DNA of 64,000 nucleotides from Sporolactobacillus kofuensis (GCF_024125425.1 NZ_JAMXWN010000005.1:1-64000); one strand, 5' to 3'; shown: positions 1 through 8,893, counted from the first letter of the stretch. Program-made: numbers and translations. Notes: generated by a model not told the origin, from the letters alone.

Positions 1-29
1 GTTGCTCTATCCAGCTGAGCTACTGGGAC
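1..29 (-). tRNA. tRNA, 5' part only (window edge)
   Basis: Read on the minus strand, these bases give a tRNA 5' end: acceptor strand GTCCCAG followed by the D-arm TAGCTCAGCTGGATAGAGCA. The anticodon and T-arm lie outside the window, so the identity cannot be read. The 5' half resembles an arginine tRNA of Bacillus type, from memory only. Confidence 0.85.
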
Positions 30-61
30 AAATTTCAAATTTCATGACGACCTTTATTATT

Positions 62-271
62 TTAAAGAATGTGATAAGATCTGTCAATGGTTGAATCGTA
101 ATAATTTATTCTTTTCCCTTTTCCACTGTTCAATAATTTATGCTGTTCCTTCAAACGAGCACCTTTTTCAGAAACAGGATAATTTTTCATAAGAGCTATG
201 GAGGTCATTGACCAGTCATGCTGTTTATGATCTTTGAAGTGAATATAGTAGACAAAATAGGGTATGTTCAG
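62..271 (-). pseudogene. Possible gene remnant without a usable start
   Basis: A protein-like minus-strand reading frame of about 70 codons ends at a TAA (62-64) and is bounded upstream by a TAG. It encodes a Lys/His/Tyr-rich peptide with segments such as YYIHFKDHKQHDWS and NYPVSEKGARLKEQHK. No ATG, GTG or TTG opens the full frame and no Shine-Dalgarno sequence precedes the likely beginning (an in-frame CTG at 269-271); the first ATG would leave only the second part. I do not recognise the product. It may be a decayed gene or a chance frame. Nothing else is apparent between the tRNA and base 350. Confidence 0.25.
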
Positions 272-365
272 GAATAAATGCTAACATCAAACTATCGGAA
301 GGCAGAAATGTAGTGTAAGGCTTTCATATCTGTGAAAATCCACTGGAATAAAGGAGCGATAAGAA

Positions 366-524
366 TTGAATCAAGAGTATCCCGCTTTCGAACAACTGTT
401 AAAAGACGCTCATAATCAATTAGATCGAGTGGAACAAGGCATTGTACTTATTAATAAACTTTGTGACAGGATTGAAATAGAGCATTCACTATCGGAAGAA
501 AGACAAATCTCATCAGCGTGTTGA
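366..524 (+). CDS. Small hypothetical protein, TTG start (52 aa)
   Basis: I do not recognise this short protein. AAGGAG at 351-356 stands nine bases before a TTG codon and sets the start. The product is charged and mostly helix-forming (QLLKDAHNQLDRVEQG, then CDRIEIEHSLSEERQ), so a short coiled coil is plausible. It has no membrane segment or signal peptide and ends in Cys. A perfect 14-bp inverted repeat follows at 574-612 and probably ends its transcript. The good ribosome binding site and the codon-like composition are the main support. Confidence 0.5.
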   Translation: MNQEYPAFEQLLKDAHNQLDRVEQGIVLINKLCDRIEIEHSLSEERQISSAC

Positions 525-573
525 GTGGCAATTTCTAATTATCTCCAATTACAATATCAAACATCACAGTAAT

Positions 574-612
574 GAAAACCTACTTTCTGTATACTGAGGA
601 AAGTAGGTTTTC
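574..612 (+). terminator. Hairpin between the small ORF and scfA
   Basis: A perfect 14-bp inverted repeat (GAAAACCTACTTTC at 574-587 with its complement at 599-612) and an 11-base loop. Only a short T-rich tract follows (aatgttttc), so it is either a weak terminator or, because the arms begin with A and end with T runs, a bidirectional one. Confidence 0.55.
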
Positions 613-688
613 AATGTTTTCTGGGGCTGAAATAGAGGAGATAACACAGGAAAACTGATTTTGGTGGATAAGGTCGAAATAAAGGTCA

Positions 689-716
689 TTGAAGAACCTT
701 CGTGTTCGATGATAAC
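689..716 (+). promoter_or_regulatory. Candidate promoter of scfA
   Basis: A TTGAAG box (689-694) and a GATAAC box (711-716) are separated by 16 bases, 22 bases before the scfA start codon. The match to sigma-A consensus is moderate and the placement is the main support. Confidence 0.3.
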
Positions 717-738
717 TACACAATAAAAGGGGACGTGT

Positions 739-891
739 ATGATGAAAAGAATCGTTACGCTGAACACAATGAATCTAAAAGAATCTGTAAATCATGGTGG
801 ACATGGTGAATGCCAAACTTCATGCCAATCGGCTTGTAAAACATCTTGTGGTGTTGCTAACCAGAAATGTGCCGAACCGACAAATCGATAA
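739..891 (+). CDS. scfA: SCIFF ranthipeptide precursor (50 aa)
   Basis: Precursor of the SCIFF-type ribosomally made, post-translationally modified peptide, whose Cys residues are crosslinked by the adjacent radical-SAM maturase to form thioether bonds. The N-terminus MKRIVTLNTMNLKESV is leader-like, and the core GECQTSCQSACKTSCGVANQ is the family hallmark. AAAAGGGG (724-731) lies just upstream; ATG at 739 or 742 can start. SCIFF peptides usually have six cysteines in about 45 residues. This one has five: the Cys normally just before the GHGEC segment is absent (NHGGHGEC). The maturase gene follows 71 bases downstream, beyond a terminator-like hairpin. The biological role of SCIFF products is largely unsettled; some ranthipeptides are linked to quorum signalling. 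Confidence 0.9.
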   Translation: MMKRIVTLNTMNLKESVNHGGHGECQTSCQSACKTSCGVANQKCAEPTNR

Positions 892-905
892 GCACTAGAA
901 CTCTA

Positions 906-943
906 CCGCCCAACTGTCTTTCGCAGCTGGGCGGCTATTTTTT
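906..943 (+). terminator. Attenuator-like terminator between scfA and scfB
   Basis: CCGCCCA (906-912) pairs with TGGGCGG (928-934). Three further pairs extend the stem past one mismatch, and six Ts follow (938-943). Because scfB has no obvious promoter of its own, partial readthrough here would give many peptide transcripts per maturase transcript. Confidence 0.8.
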
Positions 944-962
944 GGAAAGAGGGAGTAGAGGT

Positions 963-2369
963 ATGATTCATCAATACAAATTAAACGGATACAATATTGT
1001 CCTGGATACATTTAGTGGTTCAGTCCATGCTGTCGACGATTTGGCATATGACGCGATTGCACTTTATGAACAGAACAGCACTGATGAAATTGTTGCTCAA
1101 TTGCTTGATCACTATTCGAAACAAGAGGATGTAACAGAAGAAAGCATACGTGAGACCTTAGACGATATTGCCCAGTTAAAAGAAAACGGACAGCTCTTCT
1201 CTGAGGATGAATTTAAGGATCTTTCCTTTAACTTGAAAAAGCGTAAAACCTATACAAAAGCGCTTTGTCTCAACGTTGCACATACCTGCAACCTCTCGTG
1301 TGAATACTGTTTCGCCAGTCAAGGAAAGTACCATGGTGAGCGAGCCATCATGAGCTATGAAGTTGGCAAACGTGCCATTGACTTCTTACTCGAAAATTGC
1401 GGCTTTCATCGTAATCTTGATGTCGACTTCTTTGGCGGTGAGCCACTGATGGATTGGAAAGTCGTAAAGCAACTCGTTGCCTATGCCCGGAGCAAGGAAG
1501 AAGAATGTAACAAACATTTTCGTTTCACATTGACCACGAATGGGCTATTACTTAACGATGAGGTTATTGATTTTCTGAATAAAGAAATGCACAATGTCGT
1601 TCTGAGTCTTGATGGTCGAAAAGAAGTGCATGATCGACTGCGTAAAACGATTAATGGAAAAGGCAGTTATGAGTACATCGTCCCTAAATTCCAGAATTTC
1701 GTGAAGAAACGGGGAGATAAAGAATACTATGTACGCGGTACATTTACACATAATAACATCGACTTCACAAACGATATTTTCCATATGGCAGATCTTGGTT
1801 TTGATCGTCTTTCAATGGAACCGGTGATTTGTGATCCAAAAGAACCTTATGCACTGAAGGAAGAGGACCTTCCTGAAATCTACAACCAATATGAAATTCT
1901 GGCGAAAGAGATGTTGAAACGTGAGGAAGAAGGTCGGGGTTTTGTCTTCTATCATTACATGCTCGATCTCTCTGAAGGGCCATGTATCTTTAAAAGAATT
2001 TCGGGTTGCGGATCAGGCACCGAATATCTAGCGGTGACACCGTGGGGAGAGCTTTACCCTTGTCATCAATTTGTAGGCGATGGCGACTACAGCATGGGCA
2101 ATATTTGGGATGGGATTAAAAATAGCGAAATACAGGAACAATTTAAAGAAACGAACTGTTATTCCAAACCCGAATGTCAAGATTGCTGGGCAAAACTGTA
2201 TTGCAGTGGTGGCTGCCCGGCTAATTCGTTGCATGCGACGGGTTCTCTTAACGGGAATTTTGAATTCGGTTGTGATATTTTTCGTAAGCGCATTGAGTGT
2301 GCGATGATGGTTAAAGTGGCACAATCGATGAGAACGATGAACGAAGAACAGCAAGCGGTCAACAATTAA
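963..2369 (+). CDS. scfB: SCIFF radical-SAM maturase (thioether bond-forming, 468 aa)
   Basis: Radical S-adenosylmethionine enzyme that installs Cys thioether crosslinks in the SCIFF precursor encoded just upstream. After an N-terminal peptide-binding-like region of about 100 residues comes the radical-SAM motif CNLSCEYC (CxxxCxxC). A C-terminal SPASM domain follows, with many cysteines (CGSGTEYLAVTPWGELYPC, CYSKPECQDCWAKLYCSGGC) that hold auxiliary Fe-S clusters. I chose ATG 963 because GGGAGTAGAGGT precedes it. An in-frame ATG at 867 would start inside scfA and translate through the terminator hairpin, so it is unlikely. The enzyme is oxygen-sensitive by family, which fits an anaerobic or fermentative host. 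A bidirectional terminator follows. Confidence 0.93.
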   Translation: MIHQYKLNGYNIVLDTFSGSVHAVDDLAYDAIALYEQNSTDEIVAQLLDHYSKQEDVTEESIRETLDDIAQLKENGQLFSEDEFKDLSFNLKKRKTYTKALCLNVAHTCNLSCEYCFASQGKYHGERAIMSYEVGKRAIDFLLENCGFHRNLDVDFFGGEPLMDWKVVKQLVAYARSKEEECNKHFRFTLTTNGLLLNDEVIDFLNKEMHNVVLSLDGRKEVHDRLRKTINGKGSYEYIVPKFQNFVKKRGDKEYYVRGTFTHNNIDFTNDIFHMADLGFDRLSMEPVICDPKEPYALKEEDLPEIYNQYEILAKEMLKREEEGRGFVFYHYMLDLSEGPCIFKRISGCGSGTEYLAVTPWGELYPCHQFVGDGDYSMGNIWDGIKNSEIQEQFKETNCYSKPECQDCWAKLYCSGGCPANSLHATGSLNGNFEFGCDIFRKRIECAMMVKVAQSMRTMNEEQQAVNN

Positions 2370-2380
2370 GGTCGGAAATA

Positions 2381-2424
2381 AAGCCGCACATCAATCATTT
2401 ATGACTGATGTGCGGCTTTTATTT
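2381..2424. terminator. Bidirectional terminator between convergent scfB and doxX
   Basis: AAGCCGCACATCA (2381-2393) pairs with TGATGTGCGGCTT (2406-2418). A T-rich tail on each strand lets it serve scfB (plus) and the DoxX gene (minus). Confidence 0.85.
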
Positions 2425-2454
2425 ATCTATAAAATTCTGAAAATCATTTGTTTC

Positions 2455-2973
2455 TTAGGCATTTAATTGATTACTTTTTTTCCCGAACTTGCTGCTAAAT
2501 GTTTGACGAATCCAAGGAATAACCCAATAGTCCCCGCCCCATTTACCTGCATTAAACCCAGCAAAAAGAATGATTCCACCAATAAGAATATAGAGCGGAT
2601 TACTTGATACCGTGCCAGCGAATAAATACATAAAGTTCATTAATAAGGCGAAGAATACAGCGGCGGTGGTCAGTGTGCCAAGAAGTAGGCCTAAACCGCA
2701 GAGCAGTTCCCCCCATTTAACCAAGAAACTGAAAAATCCTGATCCTGGCAAGGCGATGTGCTGAATAAAGGCATTGAACGGTCCATAGAGCACGTTTCCT
2801 GTGGGACCTTTAACTGGATTAGCAATTACACCTTTCATAAAACCAGAAGCATCAAAAGGTTGAGCACCAAACACTTTATGAATGCCGTCCACCAACCACT
2901 GCCAGCCTAACCAAACACGCAAGACTAATAATATAAATGATGCCGGTTTACTTGTTCTTAACCATTGAACCAT
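2455..2973 (-). CDS. DoxX family membrane protein (172 aa)
   Basis: Integral membrane protein of the DoxX family. The four hydrophobic segments expected are visible: around residues 12-30 (ILLVLRVWLGWQWLVDG), about 82-100, 102-122 and 125-142, the last with GGIILFAGFNAGKWGGDYW. The N-terminal RVWLGWQWL-G-HK pattern is typical. Members are linked to thiol/quinone stress responses and to respiratory or redox complexes, but the reaction here cannot be inferred. GGAGG lies nine bases before the ATG. Three perfect TGATTACA octamers lie in the upstream region and one touches a -10-like sequence, suggesting a dedicated regulator. Confidence 0.85.
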   Translation of the reverse strand: MVQWLRTSKPASFILLVLRVWLGWQWLVDGIHKVFGAQPFDASGFMKGVIANPVKGPTGNVLYGPFNAFIQHIALPGSGFFSFLVKWGELLCGLGLLLGTLTTAAVFFALLMNFMYLFAGTVSSNPLYILIGGIILFAGFNAGKWGGDYWVIPWIRQTFSSKFGKKSNQLNA

Positions 2974-3009
2974 GTTTATCCATCCTCCTTTTCATGGTAC
3001 CGCTTACAT

Positions 3010-3066
3010 TGATTACAAGTGATACCCTGATTACAGTATAATTCTTGAGTGTCGTTAATGATTACA
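3010..3066. promoter_or_regulatory. Triple TGATTACA direct repeat upstream of doxX
   Basis: Identical octamers TGATTACA occur at 3010-3017, 3028-3035 and 3059-3066. Read towards doxX (minus strand) they are TGTAATCA, and a TATACT -10-like box overlaps the middle copy region. The rest of the 340-base gap between doxX and fbp is AT-rich with no gene. Confidence 0.45.
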
Positions 3067-3315
3067 ATTTTTGTTACATAAATGTGAATTGTTTCTCAAA
3101 ATAATTTTTGCAGGATTTAATCATTTTAATGTAGAACAATAAACTAATAAAGCATCATAATAGATCGATATAACTATTTATGTGATATACTTATTGTTGA
3201 TCTACTTTATGAGCATCTCTTTCGGTAGCTCTGTTCTTCTAAGTACTACGATTATTTGTGATCGTTTCCATGTATGCAGATAAAAAATGATAATTTTTGG
3301 GGTAAGGGGATGCAG

Positions 3316-5250
3316 ATGGATACAAAGTATCTGGATTTACTCGCTGAGAAATATGATTGTGAGGAAAAAGTTGCGACGGAAATTATTAATCTAGAGGCGA
3401 TCTTGAACTTGCCAAAGGGAACGGAACACTTTGTGAGCGACTTACATGGGGAATATTATGCTTTTCAACACGTACTCCGCAATGGTTCCGGGAATGTGAA
3501 AGAAAAAATTAAGGATCTGTACAAGGAGAAATGGACCCAGAAACAGATCAATTCGTTCGCAACGCTGGTCTATTACCCTGAAGAGAAGCTCGAGCTCGTA
3601 AAAAAAAATATTGAATCACCCCAACGCTTAAATCAGTGGTATGCAGAAACGATCGGACATATGATTAAGCTGACAGCATTTGCATCAACGAAATACACAC
3701 GTTCCAAGGTACGTAAAGCGTTGCCGGTACAATTTGTCTATATCATCGAAGAACTGTTATATAAAACCGATGAATTCACGAATAAAAAGGAATACTATAC
3801 GAAAATTATTAACCGAATCATCTCACTTGGAATGGCAAGCAAACTGATTACTGGTCTTGCCTACACCATTCAGCGACTGGTTGTCGATCATCTCCATGTT
3901 GTCGGAGATATCTATGATCGTGGCGCAAATCCGGATAGAATCATGGACACGTTAATGAACTATCATTCTGTTGATATTCAATGGGGAAATCATGATGTCC
4001 TTTGGATGGGTGCCTATGCAGGCTCTAAGGTATGTCTGGCAAATATCATCCGTATTTGTGCAAGATACAACAATCTGGACATCATTGAAGATTTCTACGG
4101 TATTAATCTTATTCCGCTACTCAACCTTGCTGAAAAATACTATCAAGATAACCCCGCCTTCCGTCCAAAGATCTCAGCAGAAGATCGTGTTTCAGAAAAT
4201 GAGAAACTACAAATTACGAAAATTCATCAAGCAATCGCAATGATTCAATTCAAATTGGAAATGCCCATAATCAAGAGATGTCCTGATTTCCAAATGAAGC
4301 AACGGCTCTTGTTAGAAAAAATAGATTATGCGCGTCAGACCATTTGTTTGAATGGCAAGACCTATCCACTTACAAACACCTGCTTTGCGACGATTAATCC
4401 GGAACATCCCGAGGACCTTACAACAGAAGAAGAGCAAGTGCTCGAGCGTTTATTGCATTCAATCCAGCATTCTGAAAAGCTCGGTAGACAAATGAATTTC
4501 CTGCTAGATAAGGGAAGCCTCTATCTGAAATACAATGGAAATTTGCTTATTCATGGCTGTATTCCGTTAAATGAAGACGGAAGCTTAAAGAAAATGAGGA
4601 TTCAAGGAATAAATTATTCTGGAAAGGCACTTCTTGATGTTTTTGAGCACTATTTACGTGAGAGTTGCGCGCATCCATCACTTCACGATGACTTTGCCAC
4701 CGACATGGTATGGTATTTATGGACAGGCGAAAATTCATCACTTTTTGGGAAGAAAGAGATGACCACTTTTGAGCGGTATTTTATTGCCGATAAGGAGACA
4801 CATCGAGAACAGAAGAATCCCTACTACAAACTGCGTGAACTAGAAACCACTTGTCGTCGGATCCTAGGAGAATTTGATCTCGATCCCGAAGAAGGGCACA
4901 TTATCAACGGACATACACCGGTCCAAGAAATTAATGGAGAAAATCCAATCAAGGCAAATGGCAAGATGATCGTGATTGACGGTGGTTTCTCCAAAGCCTA
5001 TCAATCGGAGACGGGCATTGCTGGTTATACGCTTCTATACAATTCTTATGGTATGCAATTAGTTGCCCATCAACGCTTTACATCAAAAGAAGATGTTGTG
5101 TTGAAGGGGACGGATGTGCTTTCGGTGCGTAGACTTGTCGATCGTGAACTCAGACGCAAAAAAGTTATGGAAACAAATATTGGTCAATCATTAAAAGATC
5201 AAATCGCTGTTCTGAACCAACTATTGATGTATCGCTATGCGAACCGTTGA
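3316..5250 (+). CDS. fbp: Fructose-1,6-bisphosphatase, class III (644 aa)
   Basis: Gluconeogenic hydrolysis of fructose 1,6-bisphosphate to fructose 6-phosphate, in the Mn-dependent class III found in Firmicutes. The calcineurin-like metallophosphatase motifs are present: [10 protein letters not shown] near the N-terminus, [14 protein letters not shown], and [15 protein letters not shown] near residue 545. Length is close to the B. subtilis enzyme. ATG 3316 is chosen because AAGGGG at 3304-3309 gives a six-base spacing; upstream in-frame ATGs at 3274 and 3310 lack a usable site. The gene is monocistronic, closed by a strong terminator. Confidence 0.95.
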   Translation: MDTKYLDLLAEKYDCEEKVATEIINLEAILNLPKGTEHFVSDLHGEYYAFQHVLRNGSGNVKEKIKDLYKEKWTQKQINSFATLVYYPEEKLELVKKNIESPQRLNQWYAETIGHMIKLTAFASTKYTRSKVRKALPVQFVYIIEELLYKTDEFTNKKEYYTKIINRIISLGMASKLITGLAYTIQRLVVDHLHVVGDIYDRGANPDRIMDTLMNYHSVDIQWGNHDVLWMGAYAGSKVCLANIIRICARYNNLDIIEDFYGINLIPLLNLAEKYYQDNPAFRPKISAEDRVSENEKLQITKIHQAIAMIQFKLEMPIIKRCPDFQMKQRLLLEKIDYARQTICLNGKTYPLTNTCFATINPEHPEDLTTEEEQVLERLLHSIQHSEKLGRQMNFLLDKGSLYLKYNGNLLIHGCIPLNEDGSLKKMRIQGINYSGKALLDVFEHYLRESCAHPSLHDDFATDMVWYLWTGENSSLFGKKEMTTFERYFIADKETHREQKNPYYKLRELETTCRRILGEFDLDPEEGHIINGHTPVQEINGENPIKANGKMIVIDGGFSKAYQSETGIAGYTLLYNSYGMQLVAHQRFTSKEDVVLKGTDVLSVRRLVDRELRRKKVMETNIGQSLKDQIAVLNQLLMYRYANR

Positions 5251-5267
5251 TCGTTGAAAAAAATAGG

Positions 5268-5304
5268 CAGGGCACAGTTCCTTTGAGGATTTGTGCCCTG
5301 TTTT
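5268..5304 (+). terminator. Terminator of fbp
   Basis: CAGGGCACA (5268-5276) pairs with TGTGCCCTG (5292-5300), followed by TTTT. Confidence 0.85.
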
Positions 5305-5336
5305 AATCAAGTCATCTTGTCATAAGGTTATTCTAT

Positions 5337-5984
5337 TCACCGCGTCTTCTTTCTATAAATAAGGAGCAAAGTGATGATCCCAACTGCAATTAGGCCGAGA
5401 ATAAGCAATGCAGCATGGAGAAAGAACGTCTCTGGCAAAATGTTAATCACCGGATCTGTTTGTGCGTCGAAAATCCAGTAATTATTACGAAAAAAGAGTT
5501 TATGAAAGAGTATGAATGTGCCGTTGAAATCAATAGCAAAGGCAACAAGCGGAAGAATTGTGAACACTGTAAGCAAAAGAGCCGCAGTTCGCAAATAGTA
5601 ATAATCATGATATTTTCTTTTAATCCAAATGCCAATTGCACTGAAGACCCCGGTCACTACGAGAATTAGATCAATGAGGAAGAAAAGGTGCTTAACGTCT
5701 TGAAAGTGAATTCTGCCTGGATTTGAATAGGGAATAGAGGGCAGATCAAAAGTTTGCGGAAGTGGATTCAGCAAATAATGAATCATGTAGCGATAATTTT
5801 CGATAATTTGTGTTCTATCCATCCCAGATTGTTTTGCGATATCTAGGAACCAAACATCAAGATAATAAAGTGGTGTGAACAGCAGTGTAAGCTGAATGGC
5901 GGAACAAATGATAAATAGTGCCATACAGAGTGACAAAAGAAACTGTAAGAAACGGTACGCGGAAAAAGACAAAACCATACACAT
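5337..5984 (-). CDS. DUF1461 / TIGR01906 family integral membrane protein (215 aa)
   Basis: Predicted membrane protein of unknown function. Hydrophobic segments are near residues 8-35 (FLQFLLSLCMALFIICSAIQ), 98-120, 131-153 and 185-208, and the protein ends in a basic tail (YRKKTR). The pattern LFTPLYY followed by a Y-x-x-MI-x-YLLNP loop is characteristic of this family, sometimes called LctA-like. The gene stands alone, convergent with fbp and divergent from the alcohol dehydrogenase. The Shine-Dalgarno sequence is weak, and ATG codons at 5984 and 5978 are both possible starts. Confidence 0.75.
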   Translation of the reverse strand: MCMVLSFSAYRFLQFLLSLCMALFIICSAIQLTLLFTPLYYLDVWFLDIAKQSGMDRTQIIENYRYMIHYLLNPLPQTFDLPSIPYSNPGRIHFQDVKHLFFLIDLILVVTGVFSAIGIWIKRKYHDYYYLRTAALLLTVFTILPLVAFAIDFNGTFILFHKLFFRNNYWIFDAQTDPVINILPETFFLHAALLILGLIAVGIITLLLIYRKKTR

Positions 5985-6226
5985 CCCAGCATCAAGGTAT
6001 AGTCAACGATCCGTATTGAATAGATCTATTATCTATGATTTGATGAAGAAATACAAAAAATTGATTATCAGTCATTTTTTTTGACAACGCACACGATGAT
6101 CAATTCTTAAATTCGGAAAAAGGTTTGTTTGAAATCAGGAATCAAGCGTCATTGATCATAATCAGTTTATAATAGAAGTGTAGCGTCAAGTGTTCTGTTT
6201 ATTTTTTTTAAGAGAGGCGATTATTT

Positions 6227-7390
6227 TTGGATAATTTCGTATTTCACAACCCGACAACATTGATCTTTGGTAAGGGCCAATTGGAAGCATTGAAAACTCA
6301 AGTTCCAAACTATGGAAAACGTGTTTTGCTTGTCTACGGCGGTGGAAGCATCAAACGTACCGGCTTATATGATCAAGTGATGAAATTGTTAAAAGAAGTC
6401 AATGCAGAGGTGCATGAACTGTCTGGAGTTGAACCGAATCCACGCCTTTCAACGGTTAAGAAGGGTATTTCTATCTGTGCCGAACAGGATATTCAATTTC
6501 TGCTTGCGGTTGGCGGTGGAAGTGTCATTGATTGTACGAAAGCAATTGCTGTTGGTGCAAAATTCGATGGCGACCCTTGGACATTCATTACGAGAAAGAA
6601 AGCTGTCCATGACGCGCTTCCTTTCGGCACAGTATTAACGATTGCAGCGACTGGTTCTGAAATGAATCCTGCTTCCGTAATTACCAACTGGGATACACAT
6701 GAAAAATATGGGTGGGGGAGTGCGTATTCCTATCCGGCATTCTCGATCCTTGATCCAACGGTTACTTTTTCAGTCCCGAAAAATCAAACGATCTATGGAA
6801 TGGTTGACATGATGGCCCATGTATTTGAACATTATTTTCATCCAACTGAACATACGCCGTTGCAAGACAGACTCTGTGAATCTATTTTGCAGACAGTTAT
6901 TGAGACAGCACCGAAACTGGTTAATGATCTTGAAAATTATGATTTGCGTGAGACGATTCTTTATTGTGGGACGATGGCATTGAATGGCATGGTTTCTATG
7001 GGCTTCAATGGGGATTGGGCATCGCATAATTTGGAACATGCGGTTTCAGCTGTCTATGACATTCCGCATGGAGGTGGCCTTGCGATTATTTTCCCGAACT
7101 GGATGAGGCATAACCTTGATGTAAATGTCGGTCGATTTAAACAGATGGCTGAACGTGTTTTCCATATCGATCCAAAGGGGAAGAGCGATCGAGATGTTGC
7201 GTTGGAAGGCATTCAGGCGTTGCGTGACTTCTGGACGAGCATTGGTGCGCCAAGCCGGCTTGCCGACTATGACATCGACGACAGTAAGCTTGATTTGCTC
7301 GTTGATCGTGCGATGGCGCGAGGTGTATTTGGACAATTTAAGCGATTGGATCGTGATGATGTTTTAGCAATATACCGCGCTTCACTGTGA
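6227..7390 (+). CDS. Iron-containing alcohol dehydrogenase, butanol dehydrogenase type (387 aa)
   Basis: NAD(P)H-dependent reduction of aldehydes to alcohols, of the YugJ/BdhA class. The Rossmann-like half carries the dinucleotide-binding [13 protein letters not shown]. The helical half carries metal ligands in [33 protein letters not shown] and the preceding Asp ([10 protein letters not shown]). A TTG start at 6227 is preceded by GAGAGG at nine bases and yields the canonical N-terminus ([16 protein letters not shown]). A TATAAT box lies at 6168-6173. It is monocistronic with a strong terminator and fits fermentative redox balancing. Confidence 0.93.
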   Translation: MDNFVFHNPTTLIFGKGQLEALKTQVPNYGKRVLLVYGGGSIKRTGLYDQVMKLLKEVNAEVHELSGVEPNPRLSTVKKGISICAEQDIQFLLAVGGGSVIDCTKAIAVGAKFDGDPWTFITRKKAVHDALPFGTVLTIAATGSEMNPASVITNWDTHEKYGWGSAYSYPAFSILDPTVTFSVPKNQTIYGMVDMMAHVFEHYFHPTEHTPLQDRLCESILQTVIETAPKLVNDLENYDLRETILYCGTMALNGMVSMGFNGDWASHNLEHAVSAVYDIPHGGGLAIIFPNWMRHNLDVNVGRFKQMAERVFHIDPKGKSDRDVALEGIQALRDFWTSIGAPSRLADYDIDDSKLDLLVDRAMARGVFGQFKRLDRDDVLAIYRASL

Positions 7391-7401
7391 GTCATATAGA
7401 A

Positions 7402-7445
7402 AAAGTCCGCTTGCTCAATATATTGGGAGCAAACGGACTTTTTTC
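7402..7445 (+). terminator. Terminator of the alcohol dehydrogenase gene
   Basis: AAGTCCGCTTGCTC (7403-7416) pairs with GAGCAAACGGACTT (7427-7440), followed by a T run. Confidence 0.85.
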
Positions 7446-7514
7446 TTATACGTTTCGTGTAGTGACATGAAGAGTAGACAAGTTTTGTGTCCCAAAATGA
7501 GGGTGAAAAGTGCA

Positions 7515-8186
7515 TCATAGCTTTTCAATCAAATATGGGGCATTGTGACGTGGAGAATTTACATCTTGTGATACTTCGTATGCCTGCATTTGATTGGAAT
7601 TATATGGCTGCATTATGTTCATTAAGGTTTGACTGTCTGTTGTGGGATCAAGCCACTGTGCTTCATTTTCTTTTCTCAGTATGATCGGCATACGATCATG
7701 AATCGGTTGCATGATTGTATTGGCTTCTGTTGTGATGATTGTACAACTGTGAATGACGCGTTGATTTGATGTTCGCCATGATTCCCATAATCCGGCCATC
7801 GCGAAGAGCTCACCTGTTTTCATCATGAAACGATAGGGCTTTTTTTCTTTTGGCTGTCGATGCGTCCATTCATAGAATGAATCAGCAACAATTAAACAGC
7901 GCCTTTTGTGAAATGCATCCCGAAAGCTCGGTTTTTCTCGGATACTCTCCACTCGAGCGTTGATTAGTTTATAGCCGATTTTTTCATCCTTGGCCCAAGA
8001 AGGGATGAGGCCCCATCGCAGATACCCCATCCGGTTTCCGTTATTCCCTCTAATCACTGTAAGGATGTTTTGCCCTGGAGCGACATTATAATTTGCACGA
8101 TAAAGTTCTTTCCCAGTGGCATGCTTCACGTGGAAGCGATCAATGATATATTCATAAGGTGCGATGATTGTGAAACGTCCGCACAT
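7515..8186 (-). CDS. SRAP (SOS response-associated peptidase) family, YedK/HMCES-like (223 aa)
   Basis: Family proteins covalently cap abasic sites in single-stranded DNA through the N-terminal Cys2, made available after Met1 removal. The N-terminus MCGRFT is exact. The conserved NAR-ES block (INARVESIREKPSFRDAF), the RCLIVADSFYEW motif and the late HDRMPIIL block with the active-site His are all present, and the length is normal. GAGGTGATT precedes the ATG. A yolD-like gene with an SOS-like promoter lies 149 bases upstream in the same orientation, which suits a DNA-damage role. Confidence 0.93.
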   Translation of the reverse strand: MCGRFTIIAPYEYIIDRFHVKHATGKELYRANYNVAPGQNILTVIRGNNGNRMGYLRWGLIPSWAKDEKIGYKLINARVESIREKPSFRDAFHKRRCLIVADSFYEWTHRQPKEKKPYRFMMKTGELFAMAGLWESWRTSNQRVIHSCTIITTEANTIMQPIHDRMPIILRKENEAQWLDPTTDSQTLMNIMQPYNSNQMQAYEVSQDVNSPRHNAPYLIEKL

Positions 8187-8335
8187 AGAATCACCTCATT
8201 CTCCATTTAAGTATAAAAGCAAGTATTGATGAATGGGAATGCTCAACGAATAAAATTATTCGAGATCAAGATAGGTTTTCCTTTTTGTCGACTGTTCAGA
8301 TTTGAGCAAATAAGGACTAAAAATGCGGCAGTAGA

Positions 8336-8719
8336 TCACAAAGTTTGATGTTGCGAATCTCCGTTGATTGGCGCGCTGTATGCAACATCGATGAGATCAT
8401 GTGCAGCGATTGTCCAGCGGATACCAAATGAATCAGTGATTTGTAGGCTTTGACCGTTTTGATTCAAATTCACTTCACTGTTTGATAAGTCTTTGATCGC
8501 TCCGTCTTTATAATACGAGACATTTAATCTTTTTCTATGGTATATGGCGTCATGCACAATTCTTTCGATTTCCTCCCACTTCTGTTCATCTAGTTGAGGT
8601 TTGCTGATTTTTGTCTCTTCATTTGCGAGTGCTCGTAGTGCCTGAACATGTTCGGGAAGCATCATTCTGCTTGATTCCCAACGCATATTTGATCCATTGG
8701 TTAATTTGTTCGTTTTCAA
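8336..8719 (-). CDS. YolD-like family protein (127 aa)
   Basis: The block RWESSRMMLPEHVQALRAL followed by IERIVHDAIYHRKRLNVSYYKDG matches the YolD-like family. These genes usually sit beside a Y-family polymerase (UvrX) or other SOS functions, and the molecular role is unknown. A TTG start (8717-8719) follows GAAGG; an internal ATG at residue 12 is an alternative. No UvrX gene is present here; the partner is the SRAP gene. The upstream promoter has a LexA-like box between -35 and -10. Confidence 0.8.
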   Translation of the reverse strand: MKTNKLTNGSNMRWESSRMMLPEHVQALRALANEETKISKPQLDEQKWEEIERIVHDAIYHRKRLNVSYYKDGAIKDLSNSEVNLNQNGQSLQITDSFGIRWTIAAHDLIDVAYSAPINGDSQHQTL

Positions 8720-8776
8720 TTCAAACCTTCTTTCTCATTTCATGCTGAATCTACTCACTAAATCATGATTAATTTC

Positions 8777-8804
8777 ATTATATACGAATGTATGTTCTTG
8801 TAAA
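8777..8804 (-). promoter_or_regulatory. yolD-like promoter with LexA-like (SOS) box
   Basis: On the minus strand, TTTACA (8799-8804) and TATAAT (8777-8782) have a 16-base spacer. The plus-strand sequence CGAATGTATGTTCT (8785-8798) fills that spacer and differs from the Bacillus LexA consensus CGAAC-N4-GTTCG at two positions. Confidence 0.6.
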
Positions 8805-8893
8805 CATCTAAAAAGATAATGTGTGATTCCCAATGTTTCCCATCCGCACCAAGTCGTCTATAATGAAACAATAAATGATGGAGGTTTGTTACT

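Noticed and set aside
867-962. Longer scfB N-terminus from ATG 867
   Set aside because: It would overlap scfA and translate through the terminator hairpin; ATG 963 has a proper ribosome site.
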